Of a stretch of DNA of 64,000 nt, positions 48,804 through 59,463 are shown one piece after another (the first letter of the stretch is position 1; each line of letters begins with the position of its first letter). The stretch is from Pseudokordiimonas caeni (GTDB lineage Bacteria; Pseudomonadota; Alphaproteobacteria; Sphingomonadales; Kordiimonadaceae): positions 248,001-312,000 of the forward strand of contig NZ_JAPPRR010000004.1 of NCBI RefSeq assembly GCF_026719705.1, read 5' to 3'. Made by a program: the position numbers and the translations under genes. The notes below the pieces were generated by a model, which saw only the letters and a list, made by a program, of their open reading frames with translations, searched no databases and had not been told where the DNA came from.

Positions 48804-49894
48804 TGGTTGCCCTCCCGGCTCAGCAGCGTGCGCTTGCGCGCCACGCCCCAGCGATACCCGCTAAGCGAGCCGTCTGCCCGCACCACCCGGTGGCAGGGGA
48901 TGGCAACGGCGATCCGGTTGCTGGCGCAGGCCCGTGCCACCGCGCGCACCGCCGCCGGTTCGCCAATTGCTTCGGCAACCTGCTTGTAGCTTGCCGTTTC
49001 ACCAGCCGGGATCGCCTGCAGGGCCGCCCACACGCGGCGCTGGAACGCGGTGCCGGCGATATCGAGCGGCAGTTTCCCTGCCCCCTCGCCCGTTTCCACA
49101 AAGGCGAGCGCTGCCTTTACCCAGTCGCCAAAACGTTCGGTCGCGCCTTCAAAGCGGGCTTCGGGGAATTCCGCCACGAGCGCTGCCTGCAGGGCCTGTT
49201 CGTCATCGCCGAACTGGATGGTGCAAACGCCCACGTCGGTCGCACCCACAAGCATGAGCCCGAGCGTGCAGGGCAGGATGGCATAGCGGATCGTCTTGCC
49301 TGCCGCCCCGCCGCGATACTCCTTGGGCGTCATGCCGAGCATGCCTTTCGCCCCTTCATAGAAGCGGCTGCTGGCGTTGAACCCCGCATCATACAACGCC
49401 TCGGTGACCGTGCGGCTGCCCTTCAGGCTGCCTTTCACGCTGTTCGCCCTGTGGCTCGCGGCATAGGCCTTCGGCGTCACCCCGGTCACCTGTTTGAACA
49501 GGCGGTGGAAATGATAGGGGCTGAGGCCGGCGTCCGCGGCAATCATATCAAGCGTTGGCGGTGTCTCCGCTTCCTCGATAAAGCGGCAGGCACGGGCGAC
49601 CATCTTTTCGCGCGCGTCCCACGCCAGCGTCTCGTTCGGCTTGCAGCGCTTGCAGGCCCGAAAGCCGGCAGCTTCAGCGTCGGCCATCGTGGCATGGAAA
49701 GCCACATTCTCGCGGCGTGGCTGGCGTGCGGCACACGAGGGGCGGCAATAGACCCCCGTCGTCGCGACCGAGAAATAGAAGCGCCCATCGGCCCGCGCAT
49801 CACGCGCCAGCACCGCCCGCCAGCGGGCGTCGTCGGTATCATAGTCAGCAGCGGGCACCAGCAGGGTTCCCTTCAGATTGGCAATGTGTTTCAT
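48800..49894 (-). CDS. ada: Ada: DNA repair methyltransferase and activator of the adaptive response
   Basis: Repairs O6-methylguanine and methylphosphotriesters, and when methylated activates its own operon. In the 364-residue protein, the N-terminal Zn domain has Cys50, Cys54, Cys81, Cys84 (Cys50 equivalent to the phosphotriester acceptor Cys38 of E. coli Ada). An AraC-type helix-turn-helix lies at about 95-190 (SPYHFHRLFKQVTGVTPKAYA). The C-terminal methyltransferase has the active Cys in AIPCHRVV. The ATG at 49894 sits after a strong AGGAGGAG site. It is first of three overlapping or adjacent genes. Confidence 0.95.
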   Translation of the reverse strand: MKHIANLKGTLLVPAADYDTDDARWRAVLARDARADGRFYFSVATTGVYCRPSCAARQPRRENVAFHATMADAEAAGFRACKRCKPNETLAWDAREKMVARACRFIEEAETPPTLDMIAADAGLSPYHFHRLFKQVTGVTPKAYAASHRANSVKGSLKGSRTVTEALYDAGFNASSRFYEGAKGMLGMTPKEYRGGAAGKTIRYAILPCTLGLMLVGATDVGVCTIQFGDDEQALQAALVAEFPEARFEGATERFGDWVKAALAFVETGEGAGKLPLDIAGTAFQRRVWAALQAIPAGETASYKQVAEAIGEPAAVRAVARACASNRIAVAIPCHRVVRADGSLSGYRWGVARKRTLLSREGNQ

Positions 49895-49912
49895 CCTTGT
49901 CTCCTCCTGTCG

Positions 49913-49935
49913 GATGTCAAGCATCGCCTGACATC
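49913..49935. promoter_or_regulatory. Inverted repeat upstream of ada
   Basis: GATGTCA (49913-49919) and TGACATC (49929-49935) are perfect 7-bp arms with nine bases between them, 19-41 bases before the ada ATG. Candidate operator or leader hairpin; it does not resemble the classical E. coli Ada box. Confidence 0.45.
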
Positions 49936-49999
49936 TAACAGGGGGACGGGCACACAGGCGTTCCGATCCTTGCTGCCGAATTCAGAAAGTTCAGGCCGC

Positions 50000-51721
50000 C
50001 TATTTGCAGGCACCGCCATCCGGCCAGCCGGTCCAGCCCGGCCCGCGCACCGCCCGGCCCGGCTTGGCGCCGGTGTGGGTGCCATCCTTGACTACCTGCA
50101 CACCATTCACGAACACGTCGCGCACACCGGTGGCATATTGGGCAGGATTGTCATAGGTCGCATGGTCGCTGATCGTCTTCGGGTCAAAAACCACCACATC
50201 GGCGAAATAGCCGGGGGTGAGGAGGCCCCGTTCCTTGAGGCCAAGGTTCGCCGCCGGCATGCCGCTCATCCGGTGCACGGCACTTTCAAGCGTCGTCACG
50301 CCTTCGTCCCGCACATAATGGCCGAGCAGCCGGGCAACGTTGCCATAGGCGCGCGGATGGTTGTTCGATTGCAGGAAAACGCCTTCGGTGGCAGGGGCTG
50401 CCTCGTCCGAACCGAAGCTCATCCAGGGCAATGCCACGGCGCGCTTCACATTCGCCTCGTCCATCAGGAAATAGATGGTGCCGACGCGGGAATTATCCTC
50501 CACGACCAGATCCATCGCCGTTTCCTCGGGGCTTTTGCCGCGCAGGGCCGCGACCTCGGCCAGCGTCTTGCCGGTATAAGGCTTCAGGTCCGGATTCTTG
50601 AACCCGGCGAGCAGCACGCGGTCCGGCCCGCCTGCCGAGTAATAAAGGTTTTCCCAGCCGTCGCCCTTGGCCTGCATTTCGGCCGCCACACGCGCACGGA
50701 TATCAGGGTCCTGCAGGCGCTTGCGCCATTCTTCCAGCCCGCCGGCCTGCACCCAGGTGGGCATGGCGGCATCAAGGCCGGTCGCGCCCGCCGTGTAGTT
50801 ATACATATCAGCCGTGATGCGCAGCCCCTCGGCACGGGCTTTCTCGACCCGCTCGATCGCCGCATCGATCTTGCCCCAGTTATCGCGCCCGCCCTGCTTG
50901 AAATGATAGATTTCAGCCGGCGCCCCGCTCTCGCGCGAGATGGTGATCAGCTCGTCGATGGCTTCCAGAAGCTGGGTGCCTTCCGACCGCATATGGCTGA
51001 TATACATGCCGCCGCACGCCGCCGCTTCGGACACGAGCGCCACCAGCTCATCGGTTTCCGCGAAGGTGCCGGGGGCATAGATGAGCGACGAGCCCACCCC
51101 CATCGCGCCTTCCTTCATGGCGTCGCGCACCAACGCGCGCATGGCGGCAAGCTGCTCGGGTGTCGGGTCCACATCGCCTTCACCCAACTCATGCACCCGC
51201 ACGGTGGCAGCGCCCACGAACGAGGCGATATTGGGCGAGACGCCGGCTTTTTCCATCCGGTTGAAATAATCACCGAGCGTCGTCCAGTCGATGTCATATT
51301 TGATATCGCCCTGTCGCTCGGTCTCCAGCCGTTTCATCTCATCGTTGAAGGGGCCCATCGAGCTGCCCTCGCCCATGACCTCAAGCGTCACGCCCTGCAG
51401 CACGTCCGACATGGCGCGGCCATCGGCAATGAGGGACTCGTTCGCCCAGCTGAGCATATTGATGAAGCCGGGCGCCACAACAAGGCCGGTGGCATCGATC
51501 TCGCGCTTGCCCTTCGCGGGGCTTGTTCCCTTCACGACCGCGACGACCTTGTCGCCGTCGATCACCACATCGCCTACAAAGCCCGCAGCACCCGAGCCAT
51601 CGACAATCTCGCCGCCCCGGATGATCAGACTATGGCTTTCCGGCGCCTTCTCGCCGCAGGCAGCCAGCGACAGGCCAAACGCAAACAGGAACGGCAAAGG
51701 CCGCGCAATCGACATTTTCAT
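50000..51721 (-). CDS. Lipoprotein amidohydrolase of the D-aminoacylase group
   Basis: A 573-residue exported amidohydrolase related to N-acyl-D-amino-acid deacylases: signal peptide with lipobox SLAAC (Cys22), LIIRGGEIVDGSGAAGFVGD, a TIM-barrel and a C-terminal composite sandwich (LTPGYFADVVVFDP). The HxH metal motif usually found after PGFID reads GFINMLSWANES (residues 85-96), so the first metal pair appears missing. Later family segments are kept (AEIYHFKQGG, ADMYNYTAGATGL, SFGSDEAA). Cys96 of D-aminoacylase is not conserved either. Substrate and even activity are open. The ATG at 51721 has a GGGGGA site. Confidence 0.75.
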   Translation of the reverse strand: MKMSIARPLPFLFAFGLSLAACGEKAPESHSLIIRGGEIVDGSGAAGFVGDVVIDGDKVVAVVKGTSPAKGKREIDATGLVVAPGFINMLSWANESLIADGRAMSDVLQGVTLEVMGEGSSMGPFNDEMKRLETERQGDIKYDIDWTTLGDYFNRMEKAGVSPNIASFVGAATVRVHELGEGDVDPTPEQLAAMRALVRDAMKEGAMGVGSSLIYAPGTFAETDELVALVSEAAACGGMYISHMRSEGTQLLEAIDELITISRESGAPAEIYHFKQGGRDNWGKIDAAIERVEKARAEGLRITADMYNYTAGATGLDAAMPTWVQAGGLEEWRKRLQDPDIRARVAAEMQAKGDGWENLYYSAGGPDRVLLAGFKNPDLKPYTGKTLAEVAALRGKSPEETAMDLVVEDNSRVGTIYFLMDEANVKRAVALPWMSFGSDEAAPATEGVFLQSNNHPRAYGNVARLLGHYVRDEGVTTLESAVHRMSGMPAANLGLKERGLLTPGYFADVVVFDPKTISDHATYDNPAQYATGVRDVFVNGVQVVKDGTHTGAKPGRAVRGPGWTGWPDGGACK

Positions 51722-52090
51722 GGAAATTCCCCCAATCCACAGAAGCCAAAGGCAATAGCCTCAGGCTGCCGCGCGGAGGGCATTGATTGCAATGATTTTC
51801 TGGGATGGATAGCGGTCCAACCAGCAAAAAGCCGCTACGGATGAAGGAGAGAATGAATTAACCTTTAATTAACTTTTAAGTTGATGACGCCACACGCTGC
51901 ATGATATCTCAGCCTATAAGAATAAGGCGTTTCAGGCAGAACCGCCCATTACCGGGATCACTCGATGCTGGGCAGCTATACACAACAGGCGAGCACTGCA
52001 TTTTGCGCTCCACCAACTACTTATTGTTGGCGGGCCAAACGAGGCGCCGCGTATCAAAATTGAATTCAGAGATACTGGAGGAATCTGTTA
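51722..52090. other. Intergenic region upstream of the second PEP-CTERM gene
   Basis: A 369-base gap. GC content falls visibly from about 51840 onward. It contains a full CtrA-type box and the promoter region of the PEP-CTERM gene, with a GGAGGA ribosome site before 52091. A frame starting near 51901 lacks coding character and is not called. Nothing else is recognised. Confidence 0.6.
51858..51873 (+). promoter_or_regulatory. CtrA-type box TTAA-N7-TTAAC
   Basis: TTAA (51858-51861), seven bases, TTAA (51869-51872) then C: an exact match to the alphaproteobacterial CtrA consensus. It sits about 220 bases before the PEP-CTERM start within AT-rich DNA, where chance matches are likelier; a third TTAA follows at 51876. 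Confidence 0.5.
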
Positions 52091-52816
52091 ATGCTCATCA
52101 GTGTGACACGCTCTCTTGGCAAACTGATCGTCGCAGGTGTTTTTTCTACCTGCACATTCTCAAGTGGGGCTCATGCCGCCGCATATATCTTCACGGGAGA
52201 TGCAAACTTCCAGAATAACTCCACCCTTATGGAAGCGTTTGGCGTCAACAGCAACACCAGCTTTACCGCAACGCTTACAATTGATGAGCATCAAACCTCC
52301 GATGACGCACACCCTGAGGGGACATTTAGTAACGCCAGCTATACATACGACCATGCTTACTACGACTACGAGACCTTCAACTGGTCGATTGGTGACTTAA
52401 GCTGGACCCACAATGGCACCTATAGCAACTTCGTATATGACGCTGATCGTGACGCTGTGTATATCCGAGATGGTGTTGCCGGCGCCATTGCCGATCTTGT
52501 TCTCGTTAGAGGGCAATCCGATCAGACATTTGACAATCTCACCATTCTAGTCGACTGGGTTATTGCTTTTAACTACGACATAGCTACCTTTTCTGGCATC
52601 AATGCAAACCAGATTGACAGCTGGAGCAATGTAAACTCAAGCGCTTCTGGACAGATAAATACAAATCTCGGCGACATCCGCCTCTCTAACGTCACCATGA
52701 CAAAACTGACGACTGTAACTGGCGTCCCGGAGCCCGCAACTTGGCTGATGCTCCTGATGGGCTTTGGCCTTACTGGGGTAGCTGTAAAGAGGCAGAAGGC
52801 GAAGCTGATAATCTAG
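52091..52816 (+). CDS. PEP-CTERM protein in an AT-rich segment
   Basis: A 241-residue exported protein: signal peptide (about 1-29, ending AHAAAY), a beta-rich Asn/Ser/Thr/Asp-rich domain, and a PEP-CTERM tail (VPEPATWLMLLMGFGLTGVAV, then KRQKAK). The body has no family I recognise. A good TGGAGGA ribosome site precedes the ATG. Codon use is clearly more AT-rich than in all neighbours, with many AAC/AAT, ATA and TCT codons, suggesting recent acquisition. No exosortase or other partner is nearby. A short hairpin terminator follows. Confidence 0.8.
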   Translation: MLISVTRSLGKLIVAGVFSTCTFSSGAHAAAYIFTGDANFQNNSTLMEAFGVNSNTSFTATLTIDEHQTSDDAHPEGTFSNASYTYDHAYYDYETFNWSIGDLSWTHNGTYSNFVYDADRDAVYIRDGVAGAIADLVLVRGQSDQTFDNLTILVDWVIAFNYDIATFSGINANQIDSWSNVNSSASGQINTNLGDIRLSNVTMTKLTTVTGVPEPATWLMLLMGFGLTGVAVKRQKAKLII

Positions 52817-52846
52817 GCCGAACTCAACAACAATCACCTACTAACG

Positions 52847-52868
52847 AAGCGCCTACGGGCGCTTTTTA
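52847..52868 (+). terminator. Terminator of the second PEP-CTERM gene
   Basis: AAGCGCC (52847-52853) and GGCGCTT (52858-52864) pair around a four-base TACG loop, followed by TTTT. Confidence 0.75.
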
Positions 52869-52925
52869 TGTTGGTCACGCCTTAGGACAGTCATCCGCTC
52901 GGCACCCATCGCAAATCCAAACAGC

Positions 52926-52957
52926 AAAAAAGCCGTTGGCGAACCAACGGCTTCTTT
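52926..52957 (-). terminator. Terminator of tRNA-Ser
   Basis: AAGCCGTTGG (52930-52939) pairs with CCAACGGCTT (52944-52953) around a four-base loop; the minus strand continues with a T run. It lies 20 bases after the tRNA 3' end and may also stop plus-strand transcription. Confidence 0.8.
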
Positions 52958-52974
52958 AATCATTCCGCTACGAA

Positions 52975-53064
52975 TGGCGGAGAGGACGGGATTCGAACCC
53001 GCGAGGGGCGTTAGCCCCAACTCGCTTAGCAGGCGAGCGCCTTAAGCCACTCGGCCACCTCTCC
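52975..53064 (-). tRNA. tRNA-Ser (anticodon GCT)
   Basis: A 90-base class II tRNA with the acceptor stem GGAGAGG/CCTCTCC, a long variable arm, anticodon loop CTGCTAA (GCT, decoding AGC/AGT), T loop TTCGAAT, discriminator G and encoded CCA. Strong promoter upstream and terminator downstream. It lies next to the AT-rich PEP-CTERM gene, but no direct repeat marking an integration event was found. Confidence 0.96.
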
Positions 53065-53071
53065 GCCGCCG

Positions 53072-53100
53072 TGGATACAGAAGGCGAAACCCCAAGTCAA
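53072..53100 (-). promoter_or_regulatory. Promoter of tRNA-Ser
   Basis: TTGACT (complement of 53095-53100) and TATCCA (complement of 53072-53077) with exactly 17 bases between, seven bases before the tRNA 5' end at 53064. Confidence 0.7.
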
Positions 53101-53337
53101 CGCCAGAAGCGCGGGGAGTGACAAATATTCGAAAGGCGGGGTTCGGCGGGCTTGCGAGCAGGTGACATGCCGGGGAAGACCCACGGCATGCCACCCGTCA
53201 GGGACCGAGCGACTAGGGGAAGCTGGTGCGTATTCGGCCCCTGACGTCATCGGGATTTCCGCCAGGAGGACCCCTTTGACCTGCCCACTATGACGCGGGC
53301 CGAAACGCGTTTCTTTGAGCTTTGTCAAATCTTGCCC

Positions 53338-54123
53338 TCAGGGGGCGACAAAAGCTTCGATCATCCGGCGGATCACCGGCTGCACCCCGGCTGCCAGTGC
53401 AGGGTCATATCCGAAGGGCTGGCTCTCATCCATATAAGTGCATTGGGCGAGCTCCAGCTGGAAGCTTTCAACCGGCCCCGCCGCCCGTCCGTAGCGGCGG
53501 GTGATATAGCCGCCCTTGAAACGGCCATTGAGCACGGCGCTGTATCCTTCAGCGGCCTCGGCCACCAAGGCCACACGCCGTTCGCGCTCGTGCCCACAGG
53601 TGGCGCCAAGGTTGGTGCCAAGGTTGAAATCCGGCAGGCGGCCTTCAAAGAAGCGCGGCACGCGGGAGCGGATCGAGTGCGCGTCCCAGAGAAGCGCATG
53701 GCCATGTTTTGCCACCACCCGCGCAATCTGGGCCTTTAGCGTTTCATGATAGGGCTTCCAGATCAGGCTCACGCGGCGCCCCACCTCCGCCCTGTCCGGC
53801 GTGCGGCCGGGCAGATAGAGCGGTTCTTCCGCGAAGGTGGAAGTGGGGCAAAGCTCGGTCACATTCTGCCCGGGATAGAGGCTGGCACCCGAGGGATCAC
53901 GGTTGAGGTCGATCACATAGCGGCTGTAGCGGGCGATGAGGCGCGTCGCCCCCATATCAGCGGTGAAATCATACAGCCGCGGCAGGTGCCAGTCGGTATC
54001 GGCCAGCACCGGGGCCGCCGCCGTCATGCCCTCCACGAACTCGCCAAGCTCCGTCCCCACATGGGGGAAGGAGACGATAAGCGGGCTTTCACCTTCATGG
54101 AGTTCGAACGGTTCGGTCATCAA
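53338..54123 (-). CDS. hutG: N-formylglutamate deformylase
   Basis: Hydrolyses N-formylglutamate to glutamate and formate, the last step of the HutF branch of histidine degradation. The 261-residue protein contains the zinc-hydrolase motifs [32 protein letters not shown] and the late Glu/His region ([12 protein letters not shown]). It overlaps hutH by four bases (ATGA), placing it last in hutF-hutC-hutU-hutH-hutG. A second ATG directly follows the first, so the precise start is 54123 or 54120. Confidence 0.94.
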   Translation of the reverse strand: MMTEPFELHEGESPLIVSFPHVGTELGEFVEGMTAAAPVLADTDWHLPRLYDFTADMGATRLIARYSRYVIDLNRDPSGASLYPGQNVTELCPTSTFAEEPLYLPGRTPDRAEVGRRVSLIWKPYHETLKAQIARVVAKHGHALLWDAHSIRSRVPRFFEGRLPDFNLGTNLGATCGHERERRVALVAEAAEGYSAVLNGRFKGGYITRRYGRAAGPVESFQLELAQCTYMDESQPFGYDPALAAGVQPVIRRMIEAFVAP

Positions 54124-55669
54124 AGCGCCTCACTGCCCATATGGTCGGACGGCAGCAGGCCGTCAACCGACAGGTTGAAGCGCCCCTCGGCCACGAGCTT
54201 CCTGACGCCTTCGATATCGGGCGCGAAATAGCGGTCCTGCTCGTACGTTGCGGCAATCGCACGCACCGCCGAATAGCCATCTTCAATCGCCGGGCTGGAG
54301 GTCAACGGCCGGTGGAAATCGATGCCTTGGGCTGCCGCCAGAAGCTCGATCGCGATCACTGCATCGCAGTTGAAGGCGATGTCAGCAAGGCGGCGGCCAG
54401 CAAACGTCGCCATCGAGACATGGTCTTCCTGCCCGGCGGAGGTCGGGATCGAATCCACGCTGGCCGGGTGCGCGAGCGTCTTGTTCTCGGAGACGAGCGC
54501 GGCGGCGGTGACCTGCGCGATCATGAAGCCGGAATTGAGCCCGCCTTCCTTCACCAGAAATGCCGGCAGGCCGGAAAGCTTGGGGTCCACGAGGAGCGAG
54601 GTGCGCCGCTCGCTGATCGAGGCAACTTCCGATGCCGCAATCGCCAGCATGTCTGCGGCCATCGCCACGGGCTCGGCATGGAAGTTACCACCCGACAGGA
54701 TGTCCTTTTCATCGGCGAAGATGAGCGGGTTATCCGTCACGGCATTGGCCTCGGTCAGCAGGGTTTCTGCCGCTTGCCGCATCAGGGTGAGGGCCGCGCC
54801 CATCACCTGCGGCTGGCAACGCAGGCTGTAGGGGTCCTGCACCTTGTCGCAGTCGGCATGGCTTTCGCGGATAGCGCTGCCCGCCAGAAGATCGCGGTAA
54901 GCGGCGGCCACATCGATCTGGCCTTTCTGGCGGCGCACCGCCTGAATGCGCGGATCGAACGGCACGTCCGAGCCCTTCATGGCATCGACCGACATGGCAC
55001 CCGCCACCATGGCGGCGGCAAACATGTTTTCAATTTCAAAGAGACCGGCTAGGGCAAGGGCTGTGGAAACCTGCGTTCCATTGAGAAGCGCGAGGCCTTC
55101 CTTGGCTTCCAGCACCATGGGCTGGAGCCCGGCATCGGCGAGCCCTTCACGGGCGGGTTTAATGCCGCCCTTGGAGCGGACCTCGCCGACGCCGAGAAGA
55201 ACGGCGCTCAAATGAGCCAGCGGTGCAAGGTCACCCGATGCACCAACCGACCCCTTGGCTGGAATGAGAGGATACACTTCATGCGCCAGCAAGGCCAGAA
55301 GCGCGTCGATCACGCATTGCCGCACGCCCGAGAAGCCCTGCGCAAGGCTCGCCGCCTTGGTGGCGAGGATGAGGCGCACGACGCCGTCATTCAGCGGCTC
55401 GCCCACGCCCGTTGCATGGCTGAGGACAAGATTTTCCTGCAGGCGCTGCACATCTTTGGATGCAATCCGGGTGGAAGCCAGAAGCCCGAAGCCGGTGTTG
55501 ATCCCGTAGGCGGTTTCGCCGTTGGCGATCAGGTCCGTCACCGTCTGCCGCGCGGCATCAAGGGCATCGCTGCCGCCAATCAGGCGAAGCTCGGTCGGGC
55601 GTTCATAGATATGACGCAGGTCCTTCAGGCTGAAGGTGCCGGGGGCGCGGTCCATCACGTGATGTTGCA

Positions 55670-55673
<4 letters not shown>
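54120..55673 (-). CDS. hutH: Histidine ammonia-lyase
   Basis: Deaminates histidine to urocanate. The 517-residue protein has the Ala-Ser-Gly triad that forms the MIO cofactor in [15 protein letters not shown] (ASG at 145-147), with [22 protein letters not shown] and the C-terminal [14 protein letters not shown] segment. It overlaps the hutU stop and the hutG start by four bases each, so translation of the three is coupled. Confidence 0.97.
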
Positions 55674-57352
<1,679 letters not shown>

Positions 57353-58075
57353 TCACACTTTGAATTGTTGGCCCGCATTGGTGAATTGGGCGGTCAGTTC
57401 ATAACGGTCGCCGGGGTAGAGAAGCCGGGCGAAGCTTGCGGGCACCGCGCCTGTCCAGGTGCGGCGCGTGATTTCAAGGCAGGGGCTGTGACGGTCGATC
57501 TTCAGGGCCACACGGTCACCGACCAGTGGCAGCACCGCGCGCACGGTATGCTCGGCCGACAGGACCGGCGCCACGCGCAGCAGGTGATCGGTGCTGGTTG
57601 TCGTCCTGTAATCTTCCGTCAGGAAGTCGGGGGCGATGGCCGGGTTCACCCAGCGTTCTTCCAACTCCACCGGTTCGCCGTCCCCGAAATGCACAACGCG
57701 CAGGAAAGCGAGCGGCTTTTCGGTTTTCATGAAATTCGCGATGTCAACGGGGGCAGCGATCATGCCCTGCTCGACGACTTCAGCCGACCAAGCCCGCCCG
57801 CGTGCGGCCAAATCATCGCGGATCGAGACGATATCGATGGCCTTGCCCCGCATGCGGCCCGGCGCCACAAAGCTGCCGAGCCCGGCGCGGCGGATCACAT
57901 AGCCTTCGTCGGCAAGCTCCCGAAGTGCCCGGTTCACTGTCATGCGCGATATCTTCAGGTCGCGCACCAGTTCATGCTCGCTCGGCAGTCGGTCGCCCGC
58001 CACATAGTCGCCCGCGCGGATGGCGGTGACGATATGGTTCTTCACGATTTCATAGCGTGACTTGGGTGTGCTCAT
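57353..58075 (-). CDS. hutC: GntR-family histidine utilisation repressor
   Basis: A 240-residue GntR/HutC regulator: N-terminal winged helix (GDRLPSEHELVRDLKISRMT and VNRALRELADEGYV) and a C-terminal UTRA ligand-binding domain. In other bacteria HutC represses hut genes and is released by urocanate. It is co-transcribed with the enzymes it should control, so it is probably autoregulated through the palindromic site at 59464-59487. The hutF stop lies three bases before its start. Confidence 0.93.
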   Translation of the reverse strand: MSTPKSRYEIVKNHIVTAIRAGDYVAGDRLPSEHELVRDLKISRMTVNRALRELADEGYVIRRAGLGSFVAPGRMRGKAIDIVSIRDDLAARGRAWSAEVVEQGMIAAPVDIANFMKTEKPLAFLRVVHFGDGEPVELEERWVNPAIAPDFLTEDYRTTTSTDHLLRVAPVLSAEHTVRAVLPLVGDRVALKIDRHSPCLEITRRTWTGAVPASFARLLYPGDRYELTAQFTNAGQQFKV

Positions 58076-58078
58076 CCC

Positions 58079-59449
58079 TCAGTCCTCCAGTTCCAGAAGC
58101 GCGGCCAGCCGCTCGAGCGTTGCCCGGAAGCGCCCCATGATTTCGTCTTCGCGTTTGTGCCGGCCTTCGCTGATCAGCCAGTCGCCTGCCCGCATCACAT
58201 GGGTGATGCCGATGGGCGCGCCCCGGAAGACAAAGGCATCGGCCACCTGCCCGTAGCGCGGCCCGGCAAGCGCCGGCGCGTCACCATCAAGCACGATAAG
58301 GTCAGCCCGCTTGCCGACCTCGATCTCGCCGCCATCGATGCCGAGCGCCGCCGCACCGCCCGCCGCCGCGCGCGCCCAAAGTCGCTCGCCCGTGTGGCCG
58401 CCGGTGCGGGGTGCCAGAACAGTCCGTTCGCGCCGGAATAGGCGCTGGCCATATTCCAGAAGCCGCAGTTCCTCGCGCGGGTCGACGCTGACATGACTGT
58501 CGGACCCGATGGCGAAGCGCCCACCGGCGTTCAGATAGTCAAAGGCCGGGAAAAGTCCGTCGCCGAGATTGGCTTCGGTGGTGGGGCAGAGGCCGGCAAT
58601 CGCGCCGCGGTCGATCATGCCTTTCCATTCCGCCTCCGTAACGTGTGTCGCATGGATCAGGCACCAGCGAGCATCGATCGGCAGATGATCGAGCATCCAT
58701 TCGACCGGTCGTTTGCCTGAATATTTGAGGCTGGCTTCCACCTCCCGCAACTGTTCGGCCACATGGATATGGACCGGCGCGCCGGGGGAAAGGGCATCCA
58801 TCACCGCTATCGTCGGCTCGAAACTATCCGGCTTCACAGCGCGCAGCGAATGGAAGGCGAGGCCAACCTTCGCCTGTGCAGTCTGCTTGCCTGCCACATG
58901 ATGAAGGAAACCCGCGAACTCGGTGGCGCTGTGCAGGAAGGGGCGTTGGCCGTCGGTGGGTGCTGCGCCGCCAAAGTCGGATGCCTCATAAAGCACCGGC
59001 ATATGCAGCAGCGAAATGCCGGTTTCGGCCGCCGCCGCAAAGATCGCGTCCGACATTTCGGCCGCATGATCCAGATGGCTGTGGTGCAGATAATGGAACT
59101 CGGCGACCGAGCCATAGCCTGCTTTCAGCATCTCGAGATAGAGGCCGGCCGCGATATCCTTCAGTGCCGCAGGCGTCATCAGGCGGGCGGCCTGATACAT
59201 CAGCGTCCGCCATGTCCAGAAATCGGAGGTGCCCATCGTGTAATATTCGGTGAGCCCAGCCACCATGCGCTGGAAAGCATGGCTGTGAACGTTTGCCATC
59301 GCCGGCAGCACCGGGCCATAAACCGTTTCGGCAAGCTCTGGCGACGCACCCGTTTCGATCATGGAAATGCGACCGCCCTTGACATGCAGGCGAACATTTT
59401 CGGCCCAGTCGCGCCCCAGAAGGGCCGATTTGAAGAAATAGGATGGCAT
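58079..59449 (-). CDS. hutF: Formimidoylglutamate deiminase
   Basis: Deiminates N-formimino-L-glutamate to N-formylglutamate, which HutG then hydrolyses: the five-step route, rather than direct HutG-type formiminoglutamase. The 456-residue amidohydrolase has the metal motif NVHSHAFQR, a later HVAEQLREVE segment, CPTTEANLGDG and the metal Asp in IGSDSHVSVDPREELR. The ATG at 59449 (MPSYFFKSALLGRDW) fits the family N-terminus; the longer open frame crosses the operator. First gene of the minus-strand hut operon. Confidence 0.94.
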   Translation of the reverse strand: MPSYFFKSALLGRDWAENVRLHVKGGRISMIETGASPELAETVYGPVLPAMANVHSHAFQRMVAGLTEYYTMGTSDFWTWRTLMYQAARLMTPAALKDIAAGLYLEMLKAGYGSVAEFHYLHHSHLDHAAEMSDAIFAAAAETGISLLHMPVLYEASDFGGAAPTDGQRPFLHSATEFAGFLHHVAGKQTAQAKVGLAFHSLRAVKPDSFEPTIAVMDALSPGAPVHIHVAEQLREVEASLKYSGKRPVEWMLDHLPIDARWCLIHATHVTEAEWKGMIDRGAIAGLCPTTEANLGDGLFPAFDYLNAGGRFAIGSDSHVSVDPREELRLLEYGQRLFRRERTVLAPRTGGHTGERLWARAAAGGAAALGIDGGEIEVGKRADLIVLDGDAPALAGPRYGQVADAFVFRGAPIGITHVMRAGDWLISEGRHKREDEIMGRFRATLERLAALLELED

Positions 59450-59463
59450 GGGAATCCCTCTCG

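Noticed and set aside
48413-51844. A 1143-codon open frame on plus across ada and the amidohydrolase
   Set aside because: It runs antisense to real genes with intact motifs, has Arg/His/Gly-rich composition and no family signature.
51901-52218. A 105-codon frame before and overlapping the second PEP-CTERM gene
   Set aside because: No ribosome site, non-coding composition and overlap with the real signal peptide region.
52791-53070. Possible genomic island integration site at tRNA-Ser
   Set aside because: No integrase and no partial tRNA repeat were found; only the base composition of the adjoining gene is suggestive.
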